Below are positions 6,606 to 12,702 of a stretch of DNA of 20,000 nucleotides, one piece after another; the stretch's first letter is position 1, and the number at the start of each line of letters is the position of its first letter. The notes under the pieces were generated by a model. The model made no database searches. It saw only the letters and a list, made by a program, of their open reading frames with translations, and was not told the origin of the DNA. The stretch lies in contig JAHDCB010000005.1 in the NCBI GenBank assembly GCA_020630035.1, positions 1-20,000 on the forward strand, in the 5' to 3' direction. The translations under genes were made by a program, and so were the position numbers. This stretch comes from Gammaproteobacteria bacterium. Lineage in GTDB: Bacteria > Pseudomonadota > Gammaproteobacteria > Chromatiales > Chromatiaceae.

Positions 6606-7518
6606 ATTGTGATGGTGGTTTGTGTTGCAGTCGGGCACGAAAATCCCACCAGCCGTCGAGATAGCCGGCTAGTGAAGCAATATTCAGGCTGAATGGCATA
6701 CCCAGTATCAGCAATACATAGGTGCCGGTCAGCCAGAACCGCTTAATCTGAAAATGCCGGGCCAGGTGATGGACTAAGCTCAGTGCCTGCAGCACAAATA
6801 AGGTCACCATCACCAGGTACAACTGGCTGGTTATGCCCGCTCCAGCTTCTTCACTGAGTAAGGCCGGGATCAGCAACAGGGGTGCAATAATCAGCCAACT
6901 GCGCGAAAAGCGCAGGGACTGAAAAGCACTGGCGAAGTCATGTGTTTCACGCAGGGTAGCTTCTGCCCATAAGGCCAGTAACAGAGCACTGCTGCTGAGC
7001 ATAAACCAACTGGCCGCAATTGCGCCTGGCATCCAGGTTGCCAAGGTACTGATTAAGAGCTGCTGTTGCGCCTGGTCCAGTAACAGTGCATCCAGTTGGG
7101 TCTGCAACAAGTTAGCGATCAGTCCGCGCCAGAATTCAGTTGGCGCATCCAGGAGCAGAAATTGCAGACCAACCAGCAGCCAGGCACCGATCATTGCCGG
7201 CTCCAGGGTGCCGGCCAGGCTACGGCCACGGCGTAATAACCAGCCTGAGCTCCAGGCAGACAGCCATAACCAGCCAGCGGGCAGCAACAGTGCCCAGGGC
7301 GATACGGCCAACAGGCTGCTGAACAATGCCAGACTGAGCAGGCTGGCGAGCAGTACCCATAGACCTTCACGCATGCCGTTGCGTAGCGTGGCGAGCGCAA
7401 TGATCGCTGCGCTGGCAATCAGCATCGGCGAGAACACCAGCGCAGAGCAGATTGAGATCAGCGTTGCCAGTATTGCTTGCAGGCGGCCCTGCATAATCCA
7501 GTTCAGCAGGGACTTCAT
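6604..7518 (-). CDS. DUF2232 multi-pass inner-membrane protein of the ribosomal operon
   Basis: A 304-residue protein with many long hydrophobic stretches, for example about residues 14-60, 70-95, 105-125, 165-190, 205-245 and 265-285, so a polytopic membrane protein with perhaps seven or eight segments. The position between rpsR and rplI is the conserved place of the DUF2232 (YybS-like) membrane protein in Pseudomonas and relatives; the assignment rests on that context plus the hydrophobic profile. Its molecular role is not known to me. The ATG at 7518 is 38 bp after the rpsR stop and has no strong ribosome binding site. The stop is within the palindrome at 6592-6605. Confidence 0.8.
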   Translation of the reverse strand: MKSLLNWIMQGRLQAILATLISICSALVFSPMLIASAAIIALATLRNGMREGLWVLLASLLSLALFSSLLAVSPWALLLPAGWLWLSAWSSGWLLRRGRSLAGTLEPAMIGAWLLVGLQFLLLDAPTEFWRGLIANLLQTQLDALLLDQAQQQLLISTLATWMPGAIAASWFMLSSSALLLALWAEATLRETHDFASAFQSLRFSRSWLIIAPLLLIPALLSEEAGAGITSQLYLVMVTLFVLQALSLVHHLARHFQIKRFWLTGTYVLLILGMPFSLNIASLAGYLDGWWDFRARLQHKPPSQ

Positions 7519-7556
7519 AGCAGGCGGCGCCTATGCGGACTGAACACAGATTCTGG

Positions 7557-7787
7557 CTATTGGTGGTTGTCGGAGTAAGGCAGCAGTGCTAAAAAGCGCG
7601 CACGTTTCACTGCGGTTGCCAACTGACGCTGAAAACGGGCACTGGTACCGGTGATCCGGCTGGGTACAATTTTGCCGGTCTCAGTAACGTTTTGTTGCAA
7701 TAAATCCAGGTCTTTGTAGTCGATGTGCTGAATGCCTTCAGCAGTAAACCGGCAATATCTGCGACGGCGCTGGTTGTAATAAGGCAT
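7557..7787 (-). CDS. rpsR: 30S ribosomal protein S18
   Basis: A 76-residue protein with the family signature RRRRYCRFTAEGIQHIDYKDLDLL followed by ITGTSARFQRQLATAVKRARFLALLPYSDNHQ. S18 pairs with S6 on the 30S platform. A good ribosome binding site (AAGGAA) lies about eight bases ahead of the ATG. It is 27 bp downstream of rpsF. The N-terminal MPYYNQRRRRYCRF keeps one cysteine at the usual site. Confidence 0.98.
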   Translation of the reverse strand: MPYYNQRRRRYCRFTAEGIQHIDYKDLDLLQQNVTETGKIVPSRITGTSARFQRQLATAVKRARFLALLPYSDNHQ

Positions 7788-7814
7788 GAAGAATTCCTTT
7801 AGATTGGGGTGTGT

Positions 7815-8171
7815 TCAGTCGACAGCGGCTTCGGGTGCAGCTTCAGCCTGTTCTTCTGTTTGTGCCAGGGGTGAGGCGGCGGTGATCGCTGTTTTGCGGC
7901 GTACGACTAGGCGACGCAGGACAGCGTCGTTAAAACGGAAGTTTTTTTCCAGTTCGGCCAGCGTGTCTGCGTTACACTCAATGTTCATCAGCACATAATG
8001 TGCCTTCTGCATCTTTTCAATCGGATAGGCCAACTGGCGACGTCCCCAGTCTTCCAGGCGATGGATGCTACCGCCGTCATCTGTGATAATAGCCCGGTAG
8101 CGTTCCAGTAATTCGGGTACATTGCTACTGTGATCCTGGTGTACCAGGAATACAATTTCGTAATGACGCAT
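7815..8171 (-). CDS. rpsF: 30S ribosomal protein S6
   Basis: A 118-residue protein starting MRHYEIVFLVHQDHSSNVPELLERY, with the S6 fold signatures GGSIHRLEDWGRRQLAYPIEKMQKAHYVLMNIE. The start at 8171 is chosen because the family begins at this Met and a strong GAGGAG ribosome binding site lies six bases upstream; an in-frame ATG at 8237 would add 22 unrelated residues. The C-terminal tail is Ala/Glu-rich, as common in S6. It is first in the minus-strand run rpsF-rpsR-DUF2232-rplI-nadD-yidD, with a good promoter at 8280-8308 and a leader of about 100 nt containing a perfect hairpin. Confidence 0.97.
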   Translation of the reverse strand: MRHYEIVFLVHQDHSSNVPELLERYRAIITDDGGSIHRLEDWGRRQLAYPIEKMQKAHYVLMNIECNADTLAELEKNFRFNDAVLRRLVVRRKTAITAASPLAQTEEQAEAAPEAAVD

Positions 8172-8241
8172 CGTCACTCCTCGTGGGTTGATAGCTTCCT
8201 GCGATCCATCAGGGCACTGTGCCTGGCAGTGAAGCAAGGAG

Positions 8242-8268
8242 AAATCATCTGCTGTTTGCAGATGATTT
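8242..8268 (-). promoter_or_regulatory. Perfect hairpin in the rpsF leader; possible S6:S18 autoregulatory leader
   Basis: AAATCATCTGC (8242-8252) and GCAGATGATTT (8258-8268) form an 11-bp perfect stem with a 5-base loop. It sits close to the predicted transcript start and about 70 bases before the rpsF ATG. A second short stem is possible in the following CACTGCCAGGCACAGTG region (8212-8228). Many bacteria control this operon by an S6:S18-binding leader, but I could not match the conserved motif, so only the hairpin is certain. Confidence 0.4.
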
Positions 8269-8279
8269 GAGGGCAGGCG

Positions 8280-8308
8280 ATTCTAGGCAAGTGCCTGTGT
8301 TGTTGCAA
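8280..8308 (-). promoter_or_regulatory. Sigma-70 promoter of the rpsF operon
   Basis: On the minus strand TTGCAA (8303-8308) and TAGAAT (8280-8285) are separated by exactly 17 bp. Both hexamers are close to consensus. Transcription would start near 8273, giving a leader of roughly 100 nt. The promoter lies in the 183-bp divergent gap between rpsF and rseP. Confidence 0.7.
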
Positions 8309-8354
8309 GTCTTTTCGTCTACCTGATCAGGTTAGTTGGGAGAAAACCAGACTC

Positions 8355-9707
8355 GTGTTGTTGAATATACTGGCCTTTGTGGTCGCCATTGTGATTTTAG
8401 TGGGTATCCATGAATGGGGCCATTTCTGGGTGGCACGTCGCTGTGGGATTAAGGTACTGCGTTTTTCGATTGGCTTTGGCAAGCCTTTGTGGTGCTGGCG
8501 CGGGCAGCAGGATGACACGGAGTATGTGATTGCGGCGATTCCGCTAGGTGGCTATGTGGCTATGCTGGATGAGCGGGAAGGCCCGGTGCCGGAGCATGAA
8601 CGCCATCGGGCATTTAATCGCCAGTCGATTGCTAAGCGCGCAGCGGTAGTGAGTGCCGGGCCACTGGTCAATCTGGTGTTTGCAGTGGTTGCACTGGCTC
8701 TGGCGGGGTTGTGGGGGGAAACCGGGCTGATTCCCCGGGTAGGCCAGGTCGCGCCGGATAGTCCGGCAGCGCAGGCTGGAATGCAGGTGGATGACCAGAT
8801 TCTGATGGTGAATGACACGCCTACCCGCACCTGGCGTCAGGTATTACAGGCATTAGCGCTGGCGAGTGCGCAGGGGGAAGATGTGATGATGCAGGTACGC
8901 GCCGGGGACGGTCAGCCGGTGTGGCGCCTGTGGCCGCCGCTGGAAGATATTGCGGTGCGGTCAGATTTGCTGGATGAACTGGGTCTGCAGCCGCAGCAGC
9001 CGGTGATACCACCCGTCGTTGGTCAGGTGCTGACAGGCAAGGCAGCGGATCAGGCTGGTATGCAGGTGGGTGACCGGATCGTGTCGGCGGATGGTGTGAT
9101 GATCAACAACTGGCTGGACTGGGTGGCTTATGTTCAGGCACGCCCGGAACAGGTGATTCGCCTGGTAGTGGCGCGCGCTGACCTGACTGAACCTTTGATA
9201 TTGCAACCTGAGGCCTATCAGTCCGGGGATCAGGTAATCGGGCGGATTGGTGTACTGCCACAGTCGCTGAGTGACGAGGTACTGGCGGCGTATCGGGTGA
9301 CCTATCAATTGTCACCGTGGCAGGCCTTGAGCGCCGGGTTGACACAGACAGTTGATATGGCGTTGCTCACCGGGCAGATGATCTGGCGCATCCTCACTGG
9401 TGCGGCGTCGGTGCAGCATCTGAGTGGGCCATTAAGCATTGCCGATGCGGCTGGACAGACGGCGCAACAGGGTGTTACCGCATTTCTGAAATTCCTGGCG
9501 ATGATCAGTCTCAGCCTGGGGGTACTGAACCTGTTGCCGATCCCGGTGCTGGATGGTGGTCACCTGGTGTATCTGGCGCTGGAAGCAGTATTGGGTCGAC
9601 CGGTGCCGGATGCCTGGCTGTTGTATGGGCAGAGAGCAGGTATGGCGATATTAGGTGGCGTAATGGTGCTGGTGTTGTATCTGGATATACAACGCTTGTT
9701 GAGTTAA
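8355..9707 (+). CDS. rseP: Site-2 intramembrane zinc metalloprotease RseP
   Basis: A 450-residue inner-membrane protease. In E. coli, RseP cleaves the anti-sigma factor RseA after DegS and removes remnant signal peptides. The first membrane segment holds the zinc motif HEWGH (residues 19-23). Two PDZ domains follow, near residues 118-175 and 217-270, each with an AGMQVGD-like turn. The C-terminal membrane region has the second active-site motif NLLPIPVLDGGH with Asn392 and Asp400. The predicted start is GTG at 8355, with GGGAG about a dozen bases upstream; TTG codons at 8358 and 8361 are alternatives. The usual neighbours dxr and bamA are absent. The gene diverges from rpsF and converges with kdsD. 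Confidence 0.95.
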   Translation: MLLNILAFVVAIVILVGIHEWGHFWVARRCGIKVLRFSIGFGKPLWCWRGQQDDTEYVIAAIPLGGYVAMLDEREGPVPEHERHRAFNRQSIAKRAAVVSAGPLVNLVFAVVALALAGLWGETGLIPRVGQVAPDSPAAQAGMQVDDQILMVNDTPTRTWRQVLQALALASAQGEDVMMQVRAGDGQPVWRLWPPLEDIAVRSDLLDELGLQPQQPVIPPVVGQVLTGKAADQAGMQVGDRIVSADGVMINNWLDWVAYVQARPEQVIRLVVARADLTEPLILQPEAYQSGDQVIGRIGVLPQSLSDEVLAAYRVTYQLSPWQALSAGLTQTVDMALLTGQMIWRILTGAASVQHLSGPLSIADAAGQTAQQGVTAFLKFLAMISLSLGVLNLLPIPVLDGGHLVYLALEAVLGRPVPDAWLLYGQRAGMAILGGVMVLVLYLDIQRLLS

Positions 9708-9709
9708 AA

Positions 9710-9739
9710 ACTGAAGTTACGCACTTTCCAAACTTCAGT
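9710..9739 (+). repeat. Inverted repeat just after the rseP stop
   Basis: ACTGAAGTT (9710-9718) and AACTTCAGT (9731-9739) are perfect complements around a 12-base loop, starting three bases after the rseP stop codon. No T-run follows, so it is at best a weak or factor-dependent terminator; it may also be one end of the adjacent repeat-rich spacer. Confidence 0.45.
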
Positions 9740-9812
9740 ATCAGCGCTATCTGCCTGGCCCTGAGCTGTGGATGCTGTGATTGCGCACAGCATGGTCCGA
9801 TACCACCCTGAA

Positions 9813-9980
9813 AGTAGCCATGGATAGTGGTTGTACCACCTTGCTCAAGGTGTTACCCGGTATGGCTCTCCGAGGGCGTCTGCGGCCATGGATGGCCGCA
9901 GCCGAGCCCCCACGGATGGGTTTATGGCGTACCTCGGAGAGCCTGCCGGGTAACGCCACCACTAAAGTTGTCACTATGGG
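9813..9980. repeat. Nested palindromic intergenic repeat between rseP and kdsD
   Basis: The 275-bp gap between the convergent rseP and kdsD genes is largely one nested palindrome. The perfect 12-bp arms GGCTCTCCGAGG (9864-9875) and CCTCGGAGAGCC (9932-9943) are flanked by GGTGTTACCCGG (9849-9860) and CCGGGTAACGCC (9946-9957), which pair with one mismatch. Inside is another hairpin, CTGCGGCC / GGCCGCAG (9880-9887 and 9894-9901). Imperfect outer arms (AGCCATGGATAGTGG near 9816-9830 and its rough complement near 9967-9980) extend it. It codes for nothing I recognise. Its words GTTACCC and CTCTCCGAGG recur in the elements at 11779-11930 and 19913-20000. Confidence 0.8.
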
Positions 9981-9982
9981 CT

Positions 9983-10960
9983 CTATACCACGCCGGCGGC
10001 GAGTAGGTCGTGCATATGTACAGCACCGACCAGGTGCGTGTTATCAACCACCAGCAGGGCATTGACCTGGTGATCCTGCATCAGCTTTAAGGCTGCGGCA
10101 GCCAATTGATCCGGATGGATGTGGATACCCGGGCGGGTCATGAAGGTTGTGATCTGGCTCTGATACAAGTCCTGGCGACGTTCCAGGCAACGGCGCAGGT
10201 CACCATCAGTAAACACCCCAAGTACCTGGTCTTTTTTTTCGATCACGGCGGTCATGCCGAGGCCCTTGGCACTCATTTCAATCAGTGCTGCCGGGACACT
10301 GGCGTCTGCACTGACACGTGGAATGCGCTCTCCCGTGTGCATGATGTCGCCGACCCGTAATAATAAACGTCGTCCGAGGCTGCCACCTGGATGAGATCGG
10401 GCGAAATCTTCCGGGGTGAAGCCGCGTGCCTGTAACAGTACGACCGCCAGCGCATCGCCCATCACCAAGGCGGCAGTGGTGCTGGCAGTGGGGGCTAAAT
10501 CCAGCGGGCAGGCCTCCTGGGTGACGGTGAGGATCAGTGAGATGTTGGCTTGTTGTGCCAGGGTGGAGTGTGGATGGCCGGTCAGACTGATCAGCGGGAT
10601 GCCGAGTCGTTTGATCAGCGGCAGGATGGTGAGCAGCTCAGATGTTTCACCAGAGTGGGAGAGGGCCAGGACGACGTCCTGTGCGGTAATCATGCCCAGG
10701 TCACCGTGGCTGGCTTCAGCTGGATGGACAAAGAAGGCGGGTGTTCCGGTACTTGCCAGGGTTGCCGCAATTTTATTACCGATATGCCCAGATTTGCCCA
10801 TGCCGGTGACGACGACACGCCCGTTGCAGGCTAATATCGCATCGCAGGCAGCGATAAATTGTGTATCGAGTTGGTCTTCGAGTTGGCTGACGGCGTTGGC
10901 TTCAATCCGGATGACCTGTTGCGCCAGGTCCAGCATATGGTGTGGTGTTATCTCAGGCAC
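9983..10960 (-). CDS. kdsD: D-arabinose 5-phosphate isomerase KdsD (KpsF/GutQ family)
   Basis: A 325-residue enzyme that interconverts ribulose 5-phosphate and arabinose 5-phosphate, the first step towards Kdo for lipopolysaccharide. The N-terminal SIS domain (about 30-170) contains VVVTGMGKSGHIGNKIAATLASTGTP, with Lys56 and His59 in the conserved loop, and HPAEASHGDLGM. ARSHPGGSLGRRLLLRVGDIMHTG leads into two CBS domains (about 205-325), ending VGAVHMHDLLAAGVV. The whole chain resembles E. coli KdsD. The start is GTG at 10960, 25 bp after the stop of the adenylate-kinase-like gene; an ATG eight codons in (10936) is an alternative. kdsC and lpt genes, frequent partners, are not here. Confidence 0.95.
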   Translation of the reverse strand: MPEITPHHMLDLAQQVIRIEANAVSQLEDQLDTQFIAACDAILACNGRVVVTGMGKSGHIGNKIAATLASTGTPAFFVHPAEASHGDLGMITAQDVVLALSHSGETSELLTILPLIKRLGIPLISLTGHPHSTLAQQANISLILTVTQEACPLDLAPTASTTAALVMGDALAVVLLQARGFTPEDFARSHPGGSLGRRLLLRVGDIMHTGERIPRVSADASVPAALIEMSAKGLGMTAVIEKKDQVLGVFTDGDLRRCLERRQDLYQSQITTFMTRPGIHIHPDQLAAAALKLMQDHQVNALLVVDNTHLVGAVHMHDLLAAGVV

Positions 10961-10985
10961 GGTACGAATTCTGGCGCTGCAGTGA

Positions 10986-11633
10986 TTATGCCGACGTGAT
11001 ATGTTGCTGCATGATTTCCCAGAGCGTGGCGATCTGATCGCCCTGATCCGGGATATGTATCAGGATGTTTTGTGATTTGTAGTGTGCGAGTACCGGTGCC
11101 ATTTGTATATCGTATAAACGCAGGCGATTACTCATGGTTTCTTCGTAGTCTGCCGGGCGTTGTTTGAGACGCCCGCCGCAATTATCGCAGACGCGATCCA
11201 CCAGTGGTGGGCTTGTATACAGGTTGTATTCTGCCCCGCACTGGAGACATTGGGTGTATCCGACTTGTTGTTCAACCAGGATATCGTTGTCGACCTTCAG
11301 GTTAAAGACCAGATCCACGGCCCGGTCTTCTTCGGCGAGCAACGTATGCAGAAGTTCTATCTGATGTACGTTCTGCGGCAGGCCGTGTAACAGATAACCG
11401 TTGGGGTTGGTGAATGTTGGCCACTGATGACGGAGGGCAGCGAACGTCAGTTCATCTGAGTTACGTCCATGTTCACGTGCTTCTTTGGTGATATTTCCCA
11501 ACTCAGTATTTTCCGCAGCGATCTGGTCCAGAATGTCGTTTGGGTTGATGAGCGCCAGCTGGTGGACGCTGGCGGCTTTTCTGCCCAGCTCCAGGGTACT
11601 GGTGCCTGGTGGGCCGAGTAGCACAATCTGCAT
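10986..11633 (-). CDS. Adenylate-kinase-like protein, probably catalytically impaired
   Basis: A 215-residue protein with the full adenylate kinase layout. The ATG at 11633 (MQIVLLGPPG) is chosen because the fold starts there and AGGAA precedes it; an upstream in-frame start at 11828 would add 65 unrelated residues running into the repeat element. The lid keeps the structural Cys4 zinc site (Cys129, Cys132, Cys149, Cys152) and ADYEETMSNRLRLYDIQMAPVLAHY, as in zinc-type Adk. The catalytic parts are altered: the P-loop reads GPPGTSTLEL, so the position of E. coli Lys13 is Thr13; Arg36 corresponds to Asp36; DGFPRT is HGLPQN; and the Arg119 and Arg123 positions are Gln122 and Tyr126. Arg159 and Arg170 (E. 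coli 156 and 167) remain. It is probably not the cell's main Adk. It likely shares a transcript with kdsD, 25 bp downstream. Function unknown. Confidence 0.85.
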   Translation of the reverse strand: MQIVLLGPPGTSTLELGRKAASVHQLALINPNDILDQIAAENTELGNITKEAREHGRNSDELTFAALRHQWPTFTNPNGYLLHGLPQNVHQIELLHTLLAEEDRAVDLVFNLKVDNDILVEQQVGYTQCLQCGAEYNLYTSPPLVDRVCDNCGGRLKQRPADYEETMSNRLRLYDIQMAPVLAHYKSQNILIHIPDQGDQIATLWEIMQQHITSA

Positions 11634-11733
11634 GAGGGTTCCTGTTCCGATAAGATAAGGACGTTGCTGAGAGTTGTGCTGTATCTTCGCTGCACTCATC
11701 AGGTTTTCAGCAGCGCCCTGAGGGCGACAAAAT

Positions 11734-11742
11734 TTTATAGCA
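11734..11742 (-). promoter_or_regulatory. Possible extended -10 promoter of the adenylate-kinase-like gene
   Basis: Minus-strand TGCTATAAA matches an extended -10 (TGnTATAAT) about 100 bp upstream of the ATG at 11633, with no good -35 hexamer. The transposon-like element ends 36 bp further upstream, so its insertion may have replaced older promoter sequence. Confidence 0.35.
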
Positions 11743-11769
11743 TATTGTGAACAGAAAAGCGAGAGCTCG

Positions 11770-11939
11770 CCTGGGATTGGGTGCGATTCAAACTGATGTG
11801 GTGGTTTGTTACCACAGGTTTCTGGCAAGCGTTATTCTGATCTGCTCTCCGAGGGTCGCCCCTGATGGGTAACGCCGAAACGAATTTTATGTGCCCCAGC
11901 TATTACGCCACATCAATTTGAATCGCACCCCCTGGGATT
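11770..11939. mobile_element. MITE-like element with 9-bp target-site duplication
   Basis: A 152-bp non-coding element (11779-11930) lies between rlmB and the adenylate-kinase-like gene. Its ends are inverted: GGGTGCGATTCAAA (11779-11792) and TTTGAATCGCACCC (11917-11930) are perfect complements. The inverted repeat continues to 23 bp with one mismatch (11779-11801 against 11908-11930). It is flanked by perfect 9-bp direct repeats CCTGGGATT (11770-11778 and 11931-11939), the mark of transposition. There is no transposase gene, so it would depend on one elsewhere. A related copy begins at 19913. The internal segment GCTCTCCGAGGG...GGGTAACGCC is shared with the palindrome at 9813-9980. The parent transposon family is not identified. 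Confidence 0.85.
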
Positions 11940-11955
11940 CAGGTTAATGCCTCCC

Positions 11956-12702
11956 TCATTTGTGGCGTTGACGCAGGGCTTCATACAGGCAGGCTCCGGC
12001 GGCTACGGCGACATTCAGACTTTCGACCTGCCCCTGCATGGGTAGTCGCAGTAGCTGGTCGCAACAGGTTCGGGTCAGGTGGCGTAGCCCCTGGTCTTCG
12101 CTGCCGAGTACCAGGGCCAGTGGGCCGGTCAGGTCGGCCTGATACAGGCTTGTACTGCCTTCTTCCGCCAGGCCTGCGATCATCAGTCGGTGCTGATGTT
12201 GTAGTCGCCGCAGGGTGCGTGCCAGGTTAGTGACCTGGATGAAGCATACGCTGGCGGCGGCACCACTGGCGACCTTGCAGACGGCGGGTGTGCGTCCGAC
12301 ACTGTGTTTATTCGGGGCGATCACAGCGTCTGCACCGACCGCATCGGCGACTCGCAGGCAGGCCCCCAGATTGTGTGGGTCGGTAATACGATCCAGTATC
12401 AGGAGCAGTGGTGGATGGCTAAGCTGGTTGAGCCGTTCATCCAGTGTGGTTTCGTTGCCGACCGGAGGGAGTGTCACCTGGGCGGCAATCCCTTGATGGT
12501 TGATGGTACCTAGTCGCTGTACCAGCGTGCGGGTGTCTGTGTGTTCTACCGGGATACCCTGTTGTTGTGCCAGCGGGACCAGGTCGTGTTTGTTATGGCG
12601 TGATGTGATCACGGCCAGGCGTTGTGCCCGGCGGTGTTGTAGTGCACTGCGTACCGCATGGGTGCCGCCAATCCAGCAGCCGTTGGTTGGCTGATCATGC
12701 AT
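11956..12702 (-). CDS. rlmB: 23S rRNA 2'-O-ribose methyltransferase (G2251) RlmB
   Basis: A 248-residue SPOUT-class enzyme (E. coli RlmB has 243) that methylates G2251 in the P loop of 23S rRNA using S-adenosylmethionine. The N-terminal substrate-binding domain begins WIGGTHAVRSAL. The C-terminal knotted domain shows motif 1 ILDRITDPHNLGACLRVADA (about 102-121), motif 2 VLGSEDQGLR (about 198-207) and motif 3 VESLNVAVAAG (226-236). I chose ATG at 12702 because the family begins here; it overlaps the rnr stop by 8 bp, suggesting translational coupling. An in-frame start at 12777 would add 25 low-complexity residues inside rnr. The rnr-rlmB pairing is conserved in Gammaproteobacteria. Confidence 0.96.
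   Translation of the reverse strand: MHDQPTNGCWIGGTHAVRSALQHRRAQRLAVITSRHNKHDLVPLAQQQGIPVEHTDTRTLVQRLGTINHQGIAAQVTLPPVGNETTLDERLNQLSHPPLLLILDRITDPHNLGACLRVADAVGADAVIAPNKHSVGRTPAVCKVASGAAASVCFIQVTNLARTLRRLQHQHRLMIAGLAEEGSTSLYQADLTGPLALVLGSEDQGLRHLTRTCCDQLLRLPMQGQVESLNVAVAAGACLYEALRQRHK

Noticed and set aside
8172..8237. 22-residue N-terminal extension of ribosomal protein S6
   Set aside because: The family starts at MRHYEIVF, and a strong GAGGAG site precedes the ATG at 8171.
9708..9982. Remnant insertion sequence or small gene in the rseP-kdsD spacer
   Set aside because: No transposase fragment or credible coding frame is visible; the content is palindromic repeat sequence.
10986..11633. 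Calling this gene adk
   Set aside because: The P-loop lysine and several nucleotide-binding arginines are missing, so the essential adenylate kinase name would mislead.
11634..11828. N-terminal extension of the adenylate-kinase-like protein
   Set aside because: The adenylate kinase fold starts at the Met at 11633 with a ribosome binding site. The extension crosses the extended -10 and runs into the mobile element, so it is not coding.
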